DNA of 14,912 nt from Alphaproteobacteria bacterium UBA6149 (lineage in GTDB: Bacteria > Pseudomonadota > Alphaproteobacteria > Rickettsiales > UBA998), in assembly GCA_002423155.1 (NCBI GenBank), contig DIUV01000026.1:1-14912 (forward strand), given 5' to 3'. Below are positions 6,043-13,912 of this stretch, piece after piece. Below the pieces are notes generated by a model, which saw only the letters and a list, made by a program, of their open reading frames with translations, searched no databases and was not told where the DNA came from. A program made the translations under genes and the position numbers. The stretch's first letter is position 1. Each line of letters opens with the position of its first letter.

Positions 6043-6546
6043 CTAAACGACTATATTACTAGCTAAAATAACACTTAAATCATCAGGTTTTTCATTTATA
6101 GGATAAGGAGTTTTTATTACTCCACTGGCAACAATCTGAGGACTGGAATTTCCTTCCGCCGCGCTAGAAATTTCATCACCTTTATCAATTACATCCCAAA
6201 AATCACGCATCTTCTTCAAATCCGCAATCAATGACTCGCACATCACCGCATCATTACTACGCTGAATATCTATTATACGAGCATAAATAGAAGAATAAAA
6301 ATCATATAATGAAACCGCTGCCTCGCCGCCATTTTCAAAATCTAAACAAGATTGCAAACCTTGCATAATATCGGAAACTCTTACCAATAAATTATAACGT
6401 TCCTCAATCTTTTTTTGTTCTATTGCTTCTTTAGCTTGTTTAGCAAAACGAATAGCGCCATCATAAAGCATCACTACCTGACGACTTTTTTGTACAGTAT
6501 GTTGCGCATTTACATATGCTTTATTAGCAATCAGTTGAGATGACAT
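6043..6546 (-). CDS. fliS: FliS, flagellin export chaperone
   Basis: FliS binds the C-terminal end of flagellin in the cytoplasm, prevents premature polymerisation and delivers it to the export gate. The 167-residue product has the family's helical core: an N-terminal ANKAYVNAQ segment, QVVMLYDGAIRFAKQAKEAI (about 23-42), then ERYNLLVRVSDIMQGLQSCLDF and SLYDFYSSIYARIIDIQ. The core ends near residue 125. About 40 further residues form a low-complexity tail longer than most FliS proteins have. A GTG 12 bp upstream (6558) is in frame, but the AAGG before it would be too close, so the ATG at 6546 is preferred. It follows fliD by 72 bp in the usual fliD-fliS order. Confidence 0.88.
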   Translation of the reverse strand: MSSQLIANKAYVNAQHTVQKSRQVVMLYDGAIRFAKQAKEAIEQKKIEERYNLLVRVSDIMQGLQSCLDFENGGEAAVSLYDFYSSIYARIIDIQRSNDAVMCESLIADLKKMRDFWDVIDKGDEISSAAEGNSSPQIVASGVIKTPYPINEKPDDLSVILASNIVV

Positions 6547-6618
6547 TAATCGAAACACCCTTATAATTATAAATTACAAAAAACAAAGGCAAATAATTTT
6601 ATTAGACTTCCCCAGAAA

Positions 6619-8361
6619 CTAATTACCACTACTAGCTAATTGTGCATTTGCCTGTGCAGTTAGTGTAGCTAATAATGTGTTGGCTGTCGATATAGACTTT
6701 TCCAACAAAGAAAATTTTTCTAACAACGCCTCACGAAATTTAGCAATCATATCATCAATACGGGTAACTTCGGTTTCATAACGAGTATTTGCACTATCTA
6801 TATTCGATATTGATACGGCAATATCACCCGTATTTTCTCTTAACATTCCATCTAGCGAATTAAATACTCGATCGGCAATACCTTGTGATAAGCTAGTATT
6901 AATAGTTACAGGAGCCGCCAGACTTCCTCCATAAACCATTACTAAACCATCCAAAGCAGTTCCTGATTGACCACGAATAGTCAAACCACCCCCCGTCAAA
7001 ACTTCAACATCTAAATCCACGGTTACAGGAGGAACACCATAAGTAGCCTCATAGATACCACCTGTTTGATCCAAATTCAATATAACCGAGTTAGTAGCTA
7101 GTGAATTAGTCCGCGAAAATACTTGTAAATCCGGATTATCAGAGGCGAAGTCAAACTCAAATACTTTCCGCACCTGATCAACATCAGCAGTAATCGCTGC
7201 CGACAATCTATCCGTATCCACGACCAATATACGACTAACCGCTGGTAAATCTGTAGTAGTTATCCCTAAGTCTGAAAGGCGAGAAGGATCACCCGAAGTT
7301 AACCCATCGACAATCCCAGACATTTCAGCACTTAATCGGCTAATTGCCCTCCGCAAGGTTTGATCAGTTGCCAAAATAGCTGTGTCTTTTGGTTTACCAC
7401 TGGAATCTAACTCGGTTTGCTTGGCAGCAAAAATACGGAACGCATTATAAGCATCCACAAAATTCATTACACCTTGTTGAATAAGCTCGTTATCCGCACC
7501 AATATCTACCGAAAGATTAGTTGCTAATGGAGTTTCCTGTTTTAAATCAAAGGTGATTCCTTCAATAACATCACTAAAACTATTAGTAGAGCGTGTAATC
7601 GCCGTACCATCCAAATCTAATATAGCATCAACCGCAGGCTGATTAATCGCAAAAGTTACGTTAAACATGCCAGGATTCAGGGTCTGCACGTCGTAATTAA
7701 CAGCTACGCCAGTATCAATAGTTTTGAAAGTTATCCGGTAATTGCCTGTTGAAATTTTAGTAGCGGTTGCCTGCACCCCACTTAAACTGCTGGAAGCATT
7801 TATTTTAGCAACCACCTGATTAAGAGTGTCACCCGCGGTTAAAGTTATGGGGGTAGAGTTTGCCCCTAACAACAAAGTACCAGCATTTAAAGCGCCCGCT
7901 CCACCAACCACACTAGTATCCGCATCAACAAGCGCAAAAGTATCGGTGGTTTGAATATTTTGGGTGGCAACCTGCGTAACCTTTGCAACAAAAGTACCAG
8001 TTTGCGTACCAGGTATTGCCGTAACGCCCAAATAAACATCACCAGAAACAGTACTATCAGAAGTTACACTGCTCGTACGATATTTAAATATATTTTCCGA
8101 AGCATTACCAACACCGGGAGGGTTGCGTAAAAAATTTGCCGCATCATGCAAAGTGGTAATTACTGTTTTTAATTCACCAAGCGCAGAAATTTTATTAGTA
8201 TTAGCCTCTATCTTGTTTTCTAAAATCACCGCAGGCTGACGTTTAGCTTTAGCTAGCGCATCTGCTAAACCAGCAGTATCAATTCCCCCACTACTCGTAC
8301 CCGTAATAACCGTACGACCATTTTGTTGACTTGCACTTCCGAGGCTGATTTGAGAAACCAT
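6619..8361 (-). CDS. fliD: FliD, flagellar filament cap protein (HAP2)
   Basis: FliD forms the cap at the growing filament tip and folds exported flagellin subunits into place. The 580 residues show the FliD_N domain (about 24-125; SSGGIDTAGLADALAKAKRQ). A Flagellin_IN-type motif follows at about 160-215 (TLTAGDTLNQVVAKINASS). The C-terminal FliD_C region ends in a coiled coil, with FREALLEKFSLLEKSIS and then LLATLTAQ near the end, a typical FliD finish. The Flagellin_IN motif resembles one inside the neighbouring flagellin. ATG start with AAGG ten bases upstream. It is followed by fliS in the same direction, probably as one operon. Confidence 0.93.
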   Translation of the reverse strand: MVSQISLGSASQQNGRTVITGTSSGGIDTAGLADALAKAKRQPAVILENKIEANTNKISALGELKTVITTLHDAANFLRNPPGVGNASENIFKYRTSSVTSDSTVSGDVYLGVTAIPGTQTGTFVAKVTQVATQNIQTTDTFALVDADTSVVGGAGALNAGTLLLGANSTPITLTAGDTLNQVVAKINASSSLSGVQATATKISTGNYRITFKTIDTGVAVNYDVQTLNPGMFNVTFAINQPAVDAILDLDGTAITRSTNSFSDVIEGITFDLKQETPLATNLSVDIGADNELIQQGVMNFVDAYNAFRIFAAKQTELDSSGKPKDTAILATDQTLRRAISRLSAEMSGIVDGLTSGDPSRLSDLGITTTDLPAVSRILVVDTDRLSAAITADVDQVRKVFEFDFASDNPDLQVFSRTNSLATNSVILNLDQTGGIYEATYGVPPVTVDLDVEVLTGGGLTIRGQSGTALDGLVMVYGGSLAAPVTINTSLSQGIADRVFNSLDGMLRENTGDIAVSISNIDSANTRYETEVTRIDDMIAKFREALLEKFSLLEKSISTANTLLATLTAQANAQLASSGN

Positions 8362-8393
8362 AATTATATTACCTTAATTTTATTTAATCTATT

Positions 8394-8422
8394 ATTATAT
8401 ATAAAAAATATTTAATTGCTAA
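8394..8422 (-). promoter_or_regulatory. Candidate sigma-70-type promoter of fliD-fliS
   Basis: On the minus strand TTAGCA (8422-8417), a 17-bp spacer and a perfect TATAAT (8399-8394) lie about 33 bases upstream of the fliD start. I looked for sigma-28 (TAAA...GCCGATAA) and sigma-54 (GG-N10-GC) elements here and saw none. The region is very AT-rich, so a chance match is possible. Confidence 0.4.
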
Positions 8423-8431
8423 TATTTACTT

Positions 8432-8463
8432 GCGCTGAATAATCTACGCGCTGAATAATCTAC
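8432..8463. repeat. Exact 2 x 16-bp tandem repeat upstream of fliD
   Basis: The unit GCGCTGAATAATCTAC occurs twice in direct tandem and is followed by the short palindrome CTACGTGTAG (8460-8469 region). It lies just upstream of the candidate fliD promoter, where an activator or repressor could bind on successive helical faces. It may also be simple slippage. Confidence 0.7.
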
Positions 8464-8522
8464 GTGTAGAAACATACTAAAGCTAACTTACAATTTTTGA
8501 AAGATTTATGCTACATCAATGC

Positions 8523-8653
8523 AGGGCAATTTCACCAATAATTAATTTTGTCTTTTTTTACTAAAATATCTCTTGTCATGCCGCTGGAGAGCTGTATGAC
8601 GATGGAGAGTTTTATTACAAAAAAACGAAATTAATGATTAATGAAATTGCCCT
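8523..8653. repeat. MITE-like element with ~35-bp terminal inverted repeats and GTCAT core
   Basis: Arms at 8523-8558 and 8619-8653 both begin AGGGCAATTTCA when read inwards and agree over most of 35 bases, ending in T-runs. The 60 bp between them hold GTCATGCCGC...TGTATGACGATGGAGAG, a degraded member of the dispersed GTCAT family. The plan, outer inverted repeat around a GTCAT palindrome, is the same as at 4689-4816, although the outer arms differ in sequence. A CAATGC hexamer lies directly left of the element and 6 bp beyond its right end, which is not clean enough to call a target-site duplication. Confidence 0.6.
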
Positions 8654-9089
8654 AGACAGCAATGCTATTTAACATAACATAAAAAAGCTAGAAAAAGAGA
8701 TATAGTGTCAATTGCACAATAATATTTTTTTAATAAACTAAAGTGTTTAATTTATACACTACAATACATCACCTTTATTCTTGCTGTACAAAAACAAATG
8801 GCGTTCAGATGCTACTAAGGCCTAACAAAGCATGGGCAGCTAGCTTGCTTACGCCAAGCCTGTATAGCAAATCAAGTATTTTTGTGCAAAAATAAAGGAA
8901 ATTTACTACACCATACAGGCAACTAGCCCCAACACTAAAACTATAATGTTTTATAAATTATAATATAAAAAATAAAAGCTCTAGGCTCTCAATCTAATAT
9001 AACTATTATCACCAATAATTGGTGTAGTTTTTACAGAATTAGGATCTGGAGAGTAAGTAACTCTACCATCTATTAAGCTAATAAGCAAT
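8654..9089. other. Non-coding stretch between flagellin and fliD
   Basis: No gene is supported here. The sequence is very AT-rich and holds several short hairpins: TATTTTT-GTGC-AAAAATA at about 8877-8894, GCCTGTAT/ATACAGGC (about 8858-8865 with 8914-8921), and CACCAATAATTGGTG at about 9011-9025. One minus-strand frame is open for 50 codons (8981-9133) but has no ATG or GTG start. The region lies downstream of flagellin and upstream of fliD. Confidence 0.5.
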
Positions 9090-9117
9090 CTGGAAGGTGG
9101 AAAAATCCACCTCCCAG
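9090..9117 (-). terminator. Flagellin transcript terminator hairpin
   Basis: On the minus strand CTGGGAGGTGGA and TCCACCTTCCAG pair over 12 positions, with one G-U wobble and a short T loop. The hairpin starts 21 bp after the flagellin stop codon. The stem is very stable but no long T-run follows, so it may work as a weak terminator or as a 3' end stabiliser for the abundant flagellin mRNA. Confidence 0.6.
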
Positions 9118-9137
9118 AAACCTTATACCAAAACTAA

Positions 9138-11996
9138 TTAACCAATAAGTTTAAGTAGTTGTTGTGGCATCTGATTAGCCTGAGCTAATACTGCGATACC
9201 TGCTTGTAACTGAACTTGCGCAGTTGCAAATGCAGTTGATTCAGAAGAAATATCCGTATCCAACAATGCGCCACGAGCAGCATCTTGGTTTTGGATAGAG
9301 CTTTCAACACTAGCTGCAACATAGTTGAAACGAGATTGGATTGAACCAACACCCGCACGAACTGCAGTAACAGTTCTGATTGCCTCATCAATAGCAGCAG
9401 ATGCAATAGCAGCATGCTCAGAAGTCAACACATCAAGAGCTGCTCCATTGAATAGGCTATCAGTAGTAACGCTTTCGATTCCAACTTTCAAAGTATCAGC
9501 AGTGCTGCTACCAACTTGGAATTGCAAGTTAGCCGAACCATCACCCACTCCAAAAGCAGTTTTTAATGCCGCTTCAAAAGCAGACGCATTATCTAAAGAG
9601 CTAAAATCAATTGCTGAATCACCAACACGGAAAGTCAAGAATTTGCTGGTATCCAAAGCATTGGTCAATTTAACAATTGAATTAGCTGCTAGATTATCAC
9701 CAAGATTGCTTGCGCTAGTATATTTTTCACCATTGATAGTGAAAGAAATAACCCCACCAGAAGTGCTTTCAACAGTTATGTTCTCAATAGCAGTAGAAGT
9801 GAAATCATCACTGTTCAAAGATACCGAAGTACCTCGTAAAGAGCCAATTATATCACCATCACTATTTGAAATCGCCGCACCACCAGAATAGGTAGAAATA
9901 TTACGATCTTGATAAAAACTCAAAGTTGAGAAAGCAGTATCTAAACGACTAGCAAAAGTATTTGCATTAGTTTGGCTGCCTACAACCTGACCAGAAGAAC
10001 CAGCCAACTCTACATCGAAATATCCACCACCATCAGTAGAAGAGAAACGAACAATAGTATCCGCAGCAGGAACAGTATCTATATCTTTGGCAAAATACAC
10101 ATTACCACCAACAGTAATGCTAGCATCTACAAGATTTTTAGAAGTGTAAGTAGATGTGAAACCAGAAACTGTACCAACGAATGAAGAATTAGTAACACCA
10201 CTAGTAGTAATACCACCAGTAGTACCGCTATTTAACAGACCAGAAGCTCCCAATGTAGAAGCAGCACCAGTAGGCAAGTTAGCAGTTGCAATGGTCAATG
10301 CTGTAGCAGGACTAGTAATATCACGGCTATCACCATAATCTTTAGTGGTGATATGGATAGTATTACCATCACGAACAGCTTCCAACTGGTTCATAGCATA
10401 ATTTTGGCTTTTGTTACCTTGGAAAGTATTAAAAGCAGTCACAAAATTATCTAAAGTTTCAGTCAAAGTAGCACCAACGGCAATTTCACCAGCAGCAACC
10501 TTGCTTTGATCAGCAACGGTAGGAGCAAAAGTGAATGTTGTAAGATCAGTAAGCAAACCAACAGTAACCGTAGTAGTGTTAGTGAAAGATGCAATCAAGC
10601 TAGAAGGATTAATATTTGGGAACACCAAATCAACTTGTGATTTTTGTTGAGATTGAGCAGCAACTAAAGAGTCACCAACAACACCAACACCAACAGTTTT
10701 ACCAGCAGAAATACCAGTATCACTACCGCCATCCAAGCTATAGATAAAGGTGCTAGTACCAGCCGCAGAAGCAGTATTCACAGTTACAGAAGCATCAGCA
10801 TTCGCCAAAGAACCAGTAGCCGTAAATTTAGATGCTTTAGAAGCATTATATTTACCAGAAGTAGTTACACCAGCATCTTCAAAACGGATGTTATATGCAC
10901 CAGAACTACCAATAATTGATGCAGTTATACCAGTAGTAGCAGTATTTGCATTAATATTAGAAACGATGGTACGTAGGCTATCACCAGCTACCGCAGTATA
11001 AACAGTAGTAAGAGCAGCACCGTTTAGACCAAGAGCAATAATATCAGCAGCTTCCAACTGAGTAGTTGCAGAAGCAGCCGCAGCAACCACAGAAGTATCA
11101 ATGTCGTTAGCAACGATAGTGTTAGCCGCAAACAAAGTATAAGTGTTGGTTGCAGAACCACCGCTTACTATTGCATTAGCAGCAGCAGTTAGGAAGGTAG
11201 ATGCACCAGCATTGATAATATAGTTATTGCTCTGCTCGCCAGATTGATTGGAAGTAACAACCAAAGAATTGCCTGAACGAGAATAAGTAGCGGCGCTCAA
11301 ACGTTGTTGAGTAGCAGCACTTAAAGTAGAATTAGTGGAGGCAGTATTTAAAGCCGCAACCAGATTATCAAGAGTAGTAGCAATATCACCACCAATCACG
11401 AAATCCAAAGTAGTTGCAGTAGATGCAACAGTACCAGCAGTTGCACGAGCAGTGATGGTAACACCATTCAATGACAAAGTATCTGCAGCAGCCATATTAT
11501 TAATCAAGGCAATGCTAGCAGTACCTTTTTCACCAGCAGCAGTTACGCTAGTAGCAGCAACTTTATCAGTTAGTGAACCGTCAAGCAATTTAACGCCACT
11601 GAAGTTAGTTTGGTTAACCAAGCGATCAATCTCAGAAGTAAGAGCAGAAAACTCTTGATTCAAGAAAGAACGTTCAGCAGCACTAAGAGAACCACCGCCC
11701 GCTTGTACAGCCAAAGCTTTTTGACGTTGCAAAATATCGCTAACTTGAGACAAGGCACCATCAGCAACTTGCAACAAGCTAGAACCTTGAGAAGCATTCA
11801 CTAAAGCTGCTTTCAAAGTTGTAACGTTTGCACGCAAAGAAGTACCAGCAGAAAGAGACGCAACATCATCAGATGCACGCACGATACGATTGCCGCTAGA
11901 CAAACGAGAAATTGAAGAAGACGCACGGTTTGATGCGCTGTTAATGTTAGACTGTGCGTAAAGCGCAGCAACATTAGAATTAATTGAAGAAACCAT
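9138..11996 (-). CDS. Large flagellin (952 residues)
   Basis: The filament subunit. Residues 1 to about 145 are a standard flagellin N-terminus (INSNVAALYAQ, SRLSSGNRIVRASDD, LNQEFSALTSEIDRL, TNFSGVKLLDGS). The last 90 residues are the matching C-terminus (IDEAIRTVTAVRAGVGSIQS, ALLDTDISSES, ending QMPQQLLKLIG). Between them lie about 715 residues rich in Ser, Thr, Ala and Asn; I see no Cys or Trp in the whole protein. The insert contains a Flagellin_IN-type motif (VAGDSLRTIVSNINANT...TGITASI), two related DNFV/DNLV-containing blocks, and a paired domain near the C-terminal side (SFTINGEKYTS; DSAIDFSS; LQFQVGSSTADTLKVGI). Typical flagellins are 270-550 residues, so this is a large surface-exposed version. 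ATG start with AGGAGA 7 bases upstream. FliD and FliS follow in the same direction. The first of several flagellins or the only one: unknown. Confidence 0.95.
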   Translation of the reverse strand: MVSSINSNVAALYAQSNINSASNRASSSISRLSSGNRIVRASDDVASLSAGTSLRANVTTLKAALVNASQGSSLLQVADGALSQVSDILQRQKALAVQAGGGSLSAAERSFLNQEFSALTSEIDRLVNQTNFSGVKLLDGSLTDKVAATSVTAAGEKGTASIALINNMAAADTLSLNGVTITARATAGTVASTATTLDFVIGGDIATTLDNLVAALNTASTNSTLSAATQQRLSAATYSRSGNSLVVTSNQSGEQSNNYIINAGASTFLTAAANAIVSGGSATNTYTLFAANTIVANDIDTSVVAAAASATTQLEAADIIALGLNGAALTTVYTAVAGDSLRTIVSNINANTATTGITASIIGSSGAYNIRFEDAGVTTSGKYNASKASKFTATGSLANADASVTVNTASAAGTSTFIYSLDGGSDTGISAGKTVGVGVVGDSLVAAQSQQKSQVDLVFPNINPSSLIASFTNTTTVTVGLLTDLTTFTFAPTVADQSKVAAGEIAVGATLTETLDNFVTAFNTFQGNKSQNYAMNQLEAVRDGNTIHITTKDYGDSRDITSPATALTIATANLPTGAASTLGASGLLNSGTTGGITTSGVTNSSFVGTVSGFTSTYTSKNLVDASITVGGNVYFAKDIDTVPAADTIVRFSSTDGGGYFDVELAGSSGQVVGSQTNANTFASRLDTAFSTLSFYQDRNISTYSGGAAISNSDGDIIGSLRGTSVSLNSDDFTSTAIENITVESTSGGVISFTINGEKYTSASNLGDNLAANSIVKLTNALDTSKFLTFRVGDSAIDFSSLDNASAFEAALKTAFGVGDGSANLQFQVGSSTADTLKVGIESVTTDSLFNGAALDVLTSEHAAIASAAIDEAIRTVTAVRAGVGSIQSRFNYVAASVESSIQNQDAARGALLDTDISSESTAFATAQVQLQAGIAVLAQANQMPQQLLKLIG

Positions 11997-12031
11997 AAAA
12001 AATTCTCCTACTTGGAATGAGGTTTGATGAC

Positions 12032-12046
12032 TGAGCTACATGCTCA
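12032..12046 (-). promoter_or_regulatory. Small hairpin in the flagellin 5' leader
   Basis: TGAGC-TACAT-GCTCA forms a 5-bp stem with a 5-base loop in the leader between the candidate promoter and the ribosome-binding site. It might affect mRNA stability or translation. The stem is short, so significance is uncertain. Confidence 0.3.
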
Positions 12047-12080
12047 AAGAAAAAATAGTCACTACAGACTACAGGCGTTA

Positions 12081-12108
12081 TTTATACAGCTTTTACACTA
12101 CTTGTCAC
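12081..12108 (-). promoter_or_regulatory. Candidate flagellin promoter
   Basis: On the minus strand GTGACA (12108-12103), a 16-bp spacer and TATAAA (12086-12081) form a sigma-70-like promoter. It predicts a leader of about 78 bases. No sigma-28 consensus (TAAA then GCCGATAA) was seen upstream of the gene, which would be the expected class for a late flagellar gene in many bacteria. Confidence 0.4.
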
Positions 12109-12132
12109 GTTGTAATTTTACCACAGAAATAC

Positions 12133-12160
12133 TTGCTATAACTGCAATAATGTGTATAAA
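12133..12160 (+). promoter_or_regulatory. Candidate promoter of the sulfotransferase gene
   Basis: TTGCTA (12133-12138), a 16-bp spacer and TATAAA (12155-12160) lie on the plus strand, about 65 bases before the ATG at 12225. The tandem repeat at 12174-12215 would fall within the leader. Confidence 0.35.
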
Positions 12161-12173
12161 AAACATGTATAGT

Positions 12174-12215
12174 ATTTTAAAAATCAAGACATAAATTTTA
12201 AAAACCAAGATATAA
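12174..12215. repeat. 2 x 21-bp tandem repeat before the sulfotransferase gene
   Basis: Two adjacent 21-bp units (12174-12194 and 12195-12215), each beginning ATTTTAAAAA and containing CAAGA, differ at two positions. The second unit ends 9 bp before the ATG and so covers the ribosome-binding region, which has no good Shine-Dalgarno. Two helical turns per unit would suit paired protein binding. Confidence 0.65.
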
Positions 12216-12224
12216 GTGAACGCC

Positions 12225-13901
12225 ATGAATTTTACGGAAATAGAAAAAAAATTAGCGCAACATTATGTGTTGGAACAATATCGTGGCGTGCAATGGTCTG
12301 GCTGGTTGAATGATAGAAAAAACGAATTTTTAGATAATGGAAAATATCGTAATGAGTTAGTTGAATCTTTAACACGGATTGAAAAAAATCCGCAAGATAG
12401 TGAAGCACTATATCATCTGGGCATAATTCATATATTAAGCGGCTTCAATGAACAGGCGGTGGATTATTTACAAAAAGCATATAATGCTAACCCTAAACAC
12501 ACCGAAACCTGCCTGCGCTTAGGCATGGAAATGTATCTTATACGTAAATTAGACGAAGCAATTTATTATTTAAATCAAGCAATAAAGTTAGACCCTAAAC
12601 TTATTACTGCTTATGAACAACTTTATTTATGTTTATGCGAAAAAGGACAACAAGAACTAGCCATTCGCATTTGTGATTTTGCTCTATCTATACAGCCCAA
12701 CAATGAAAATATAATAACCAACAAATTAAGAGCACTCCATGAATTGGGGCGTATGGAGGAAACGGCACAATTGGCTAAAAAATACAGCCAGATGTTTCCA
12801 AACAACATCAATATTTTACAAATACTTATCGAAGTGGATATGCCAAATTTAGATAATCCAATAGTCAAACATGCAAAAAATATAGCGGATAACGCAAACA
12901 CTCCGATTCAAAACAAAATATATCAAGCGTTTAACTTAGCCAATATATTCCATCACTACAAAGATTATCCGCAATCTTTTCGCTATCTGCATCTTGGCAA
13001 CAAACTAAAATTTTCTACTTTTCTTTATAAACAAGAAAATGAGGATAAATATTTTAACTCAGTGAAGCAGATATTTTCTGATTTTAATACTGACAAATGG
13101 GGGCAAGAACGCGCAGCACGCCTGCAAGCTAAATTTCCTGATGCTCCGACCCCTATATTTATTTTAGGCATGCCGCGCTCTGGAACTTCTTTGGTGGAGC
13201 AAATTCTTGCCAGCCATAGTCAGGTTTATGGCGCAGGGGAATTATCATATTTGCCTGATTTAGTTGAGCAAAAACTAGAAAAACTCGCCAAGTCAGCTTA
13301 TCCTCAAGCGATGCTGGCATTACAAGAAATGGACGAAGAAACAGCTGACGAATTAGCTATTTTATACCTACATCAATTGCGTGCCCGCAGTGCTGATAAA
13401 AAATATATTACGGATAAATTACCTGATAATTTCGCTTATGTGGGTCTAATTCGCGCTCTTTTACCGCAAGCAATTATAATCCACTGCGAACGTGACGCGA
13501 TGGATACTTGTTTTTCTATATATCAACATATTTTCTCGGGCGTTTTCCCTTATGCTTACGATCAGGCGAGCTTGGGATATTATTATAAATTATATGAAGA
13601 CTTAATGCAGTTTTGGAATCAAAAATATCCTGAGCAAATTCATAATATTCAATATGAAACTTTGGTTGATGATTTTTATTATCAGGCAAAAAAAATGCTC
13701 GATTTCTGTGGGTTAGAATGGGAAGAAAATTGCCGCGAGTTTCACAAAACTAAAAGAGATACTCGCACAGCAAGTGCCTCGCAAGTGGTGAAGCCTTTAT
13801 ATAAAAGCTCAGTAGCTAAATGGCGAAATTACGAAGCATATTTAACTCCATTGAAGAAGGCTCTAGGAATTGAGGAGACGGGAGAAAAAATCAGTGCGTA
13901 A
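12225..13901 (+). CDS. TPR-repeat sulfotransferase
   Basis: A 558-residue protein joining tetratricopeptide repeats (about 55-190) to a C-terminal sulfotransferase domain (about 308-545). The latter transfers sulfate from PAPS to an acceptor hydroxyl. The 5'-phosphosulfate loop is intact in FILGMPRSGTSLVEQ (312-326). E339 in GAGEL aligns with the catalytic Glu of tyrosylprotein sulfotransferases. The 3'-phosphate motif is IIIHCERDAMDTCFSIYQ (417-434), and YITDKLPDN (394-402) and KSSVAKWRNY (527-536) are typical of the family. No signal peptide or membrane span is seen, so it is probably cytoplasmic. A GTG at 12216 is also in frame; the ATG is preferred because it gives a normal N-terminus, but the ribosome-binding site is weak for both. 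Divergent from flagellin. Acceptor unknown: flagellin or its glycan by context, otherwise an exopolysaccharide or small molecule. Confidence 0.9.
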   Translation: MNFTEIEKKLAQHYVLEQYRGVQWSGWLNDRKNEFLDNGKYRNELVESLTRIEKNPQDSEALYHLGIIHILSGFNEQAVDYLQKAYNANPKHTETCLRLGMEMYLIRKLDEAIYYLNQAIKLDPKLITAYEQLYLCLCEKGQQELAIRICDFALSIQPNNENIITNKLRALHELGRMEETAQLAKKYSQMFPNNINILQILIEVDMPNLDNPIVKHAKNIADNANTPIQNKIYQAFNLANIFHHYKDYPQSFRYLHLGNKLKFSTFLYKQENEDKYFNSVKQIFSDFNTDKWGQERAARLQAKFPDAPTPIFILGMPRSGTSLVEQILASHSQVYGAGELSYLPDLVEQKLEKLAKSAYPQAMLALQEMDEETADELAILYLHQLRARSADKKYITDKLPDNFAYVGLIRALLPQAIIIHCERDAMDTCFSIYQHIFSGVFPYAYDQASLGYYYKLYEDLMQFWNQKYPEQIHNIQYETLVDDFYYQAKKMLDFCGLEWEENCREFHKTKRDTRTASASQVVKPLYKSSVAKWRNYEAYLTPLKKALGIEETGEKISA

Positions 13902-13912
13902 TTTTTCTTGCA

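Noticed and set aside
8981..9133. A minus-strand frame open for 50 codons just after flagellin, with a protein-like translation ending in NSYIRLRA
   Set aside because: It has no ATG or GTG start, and part of it is the flagellin terminator hairpin. No family is recognised. A decayed gene end cannot be excluded.
9325..9891. 188-codon plus-strand open frame opposite the flagellin gene, with other long antisense frames at 10750-11001 and 11335-11658
   Set aside because: These are shadows of the low-complexity, Ala/Ser/Thr-rich flagellin coding sequence; they lack ribosome-binding sites and recognisable domains.
12047..12224. Sigma-28 or sigma-54 promoter for flagellin
   Set aside because: No GCCGATAA-type or GG-N10-GC box could be found on the minus strand upstream of the start codon.
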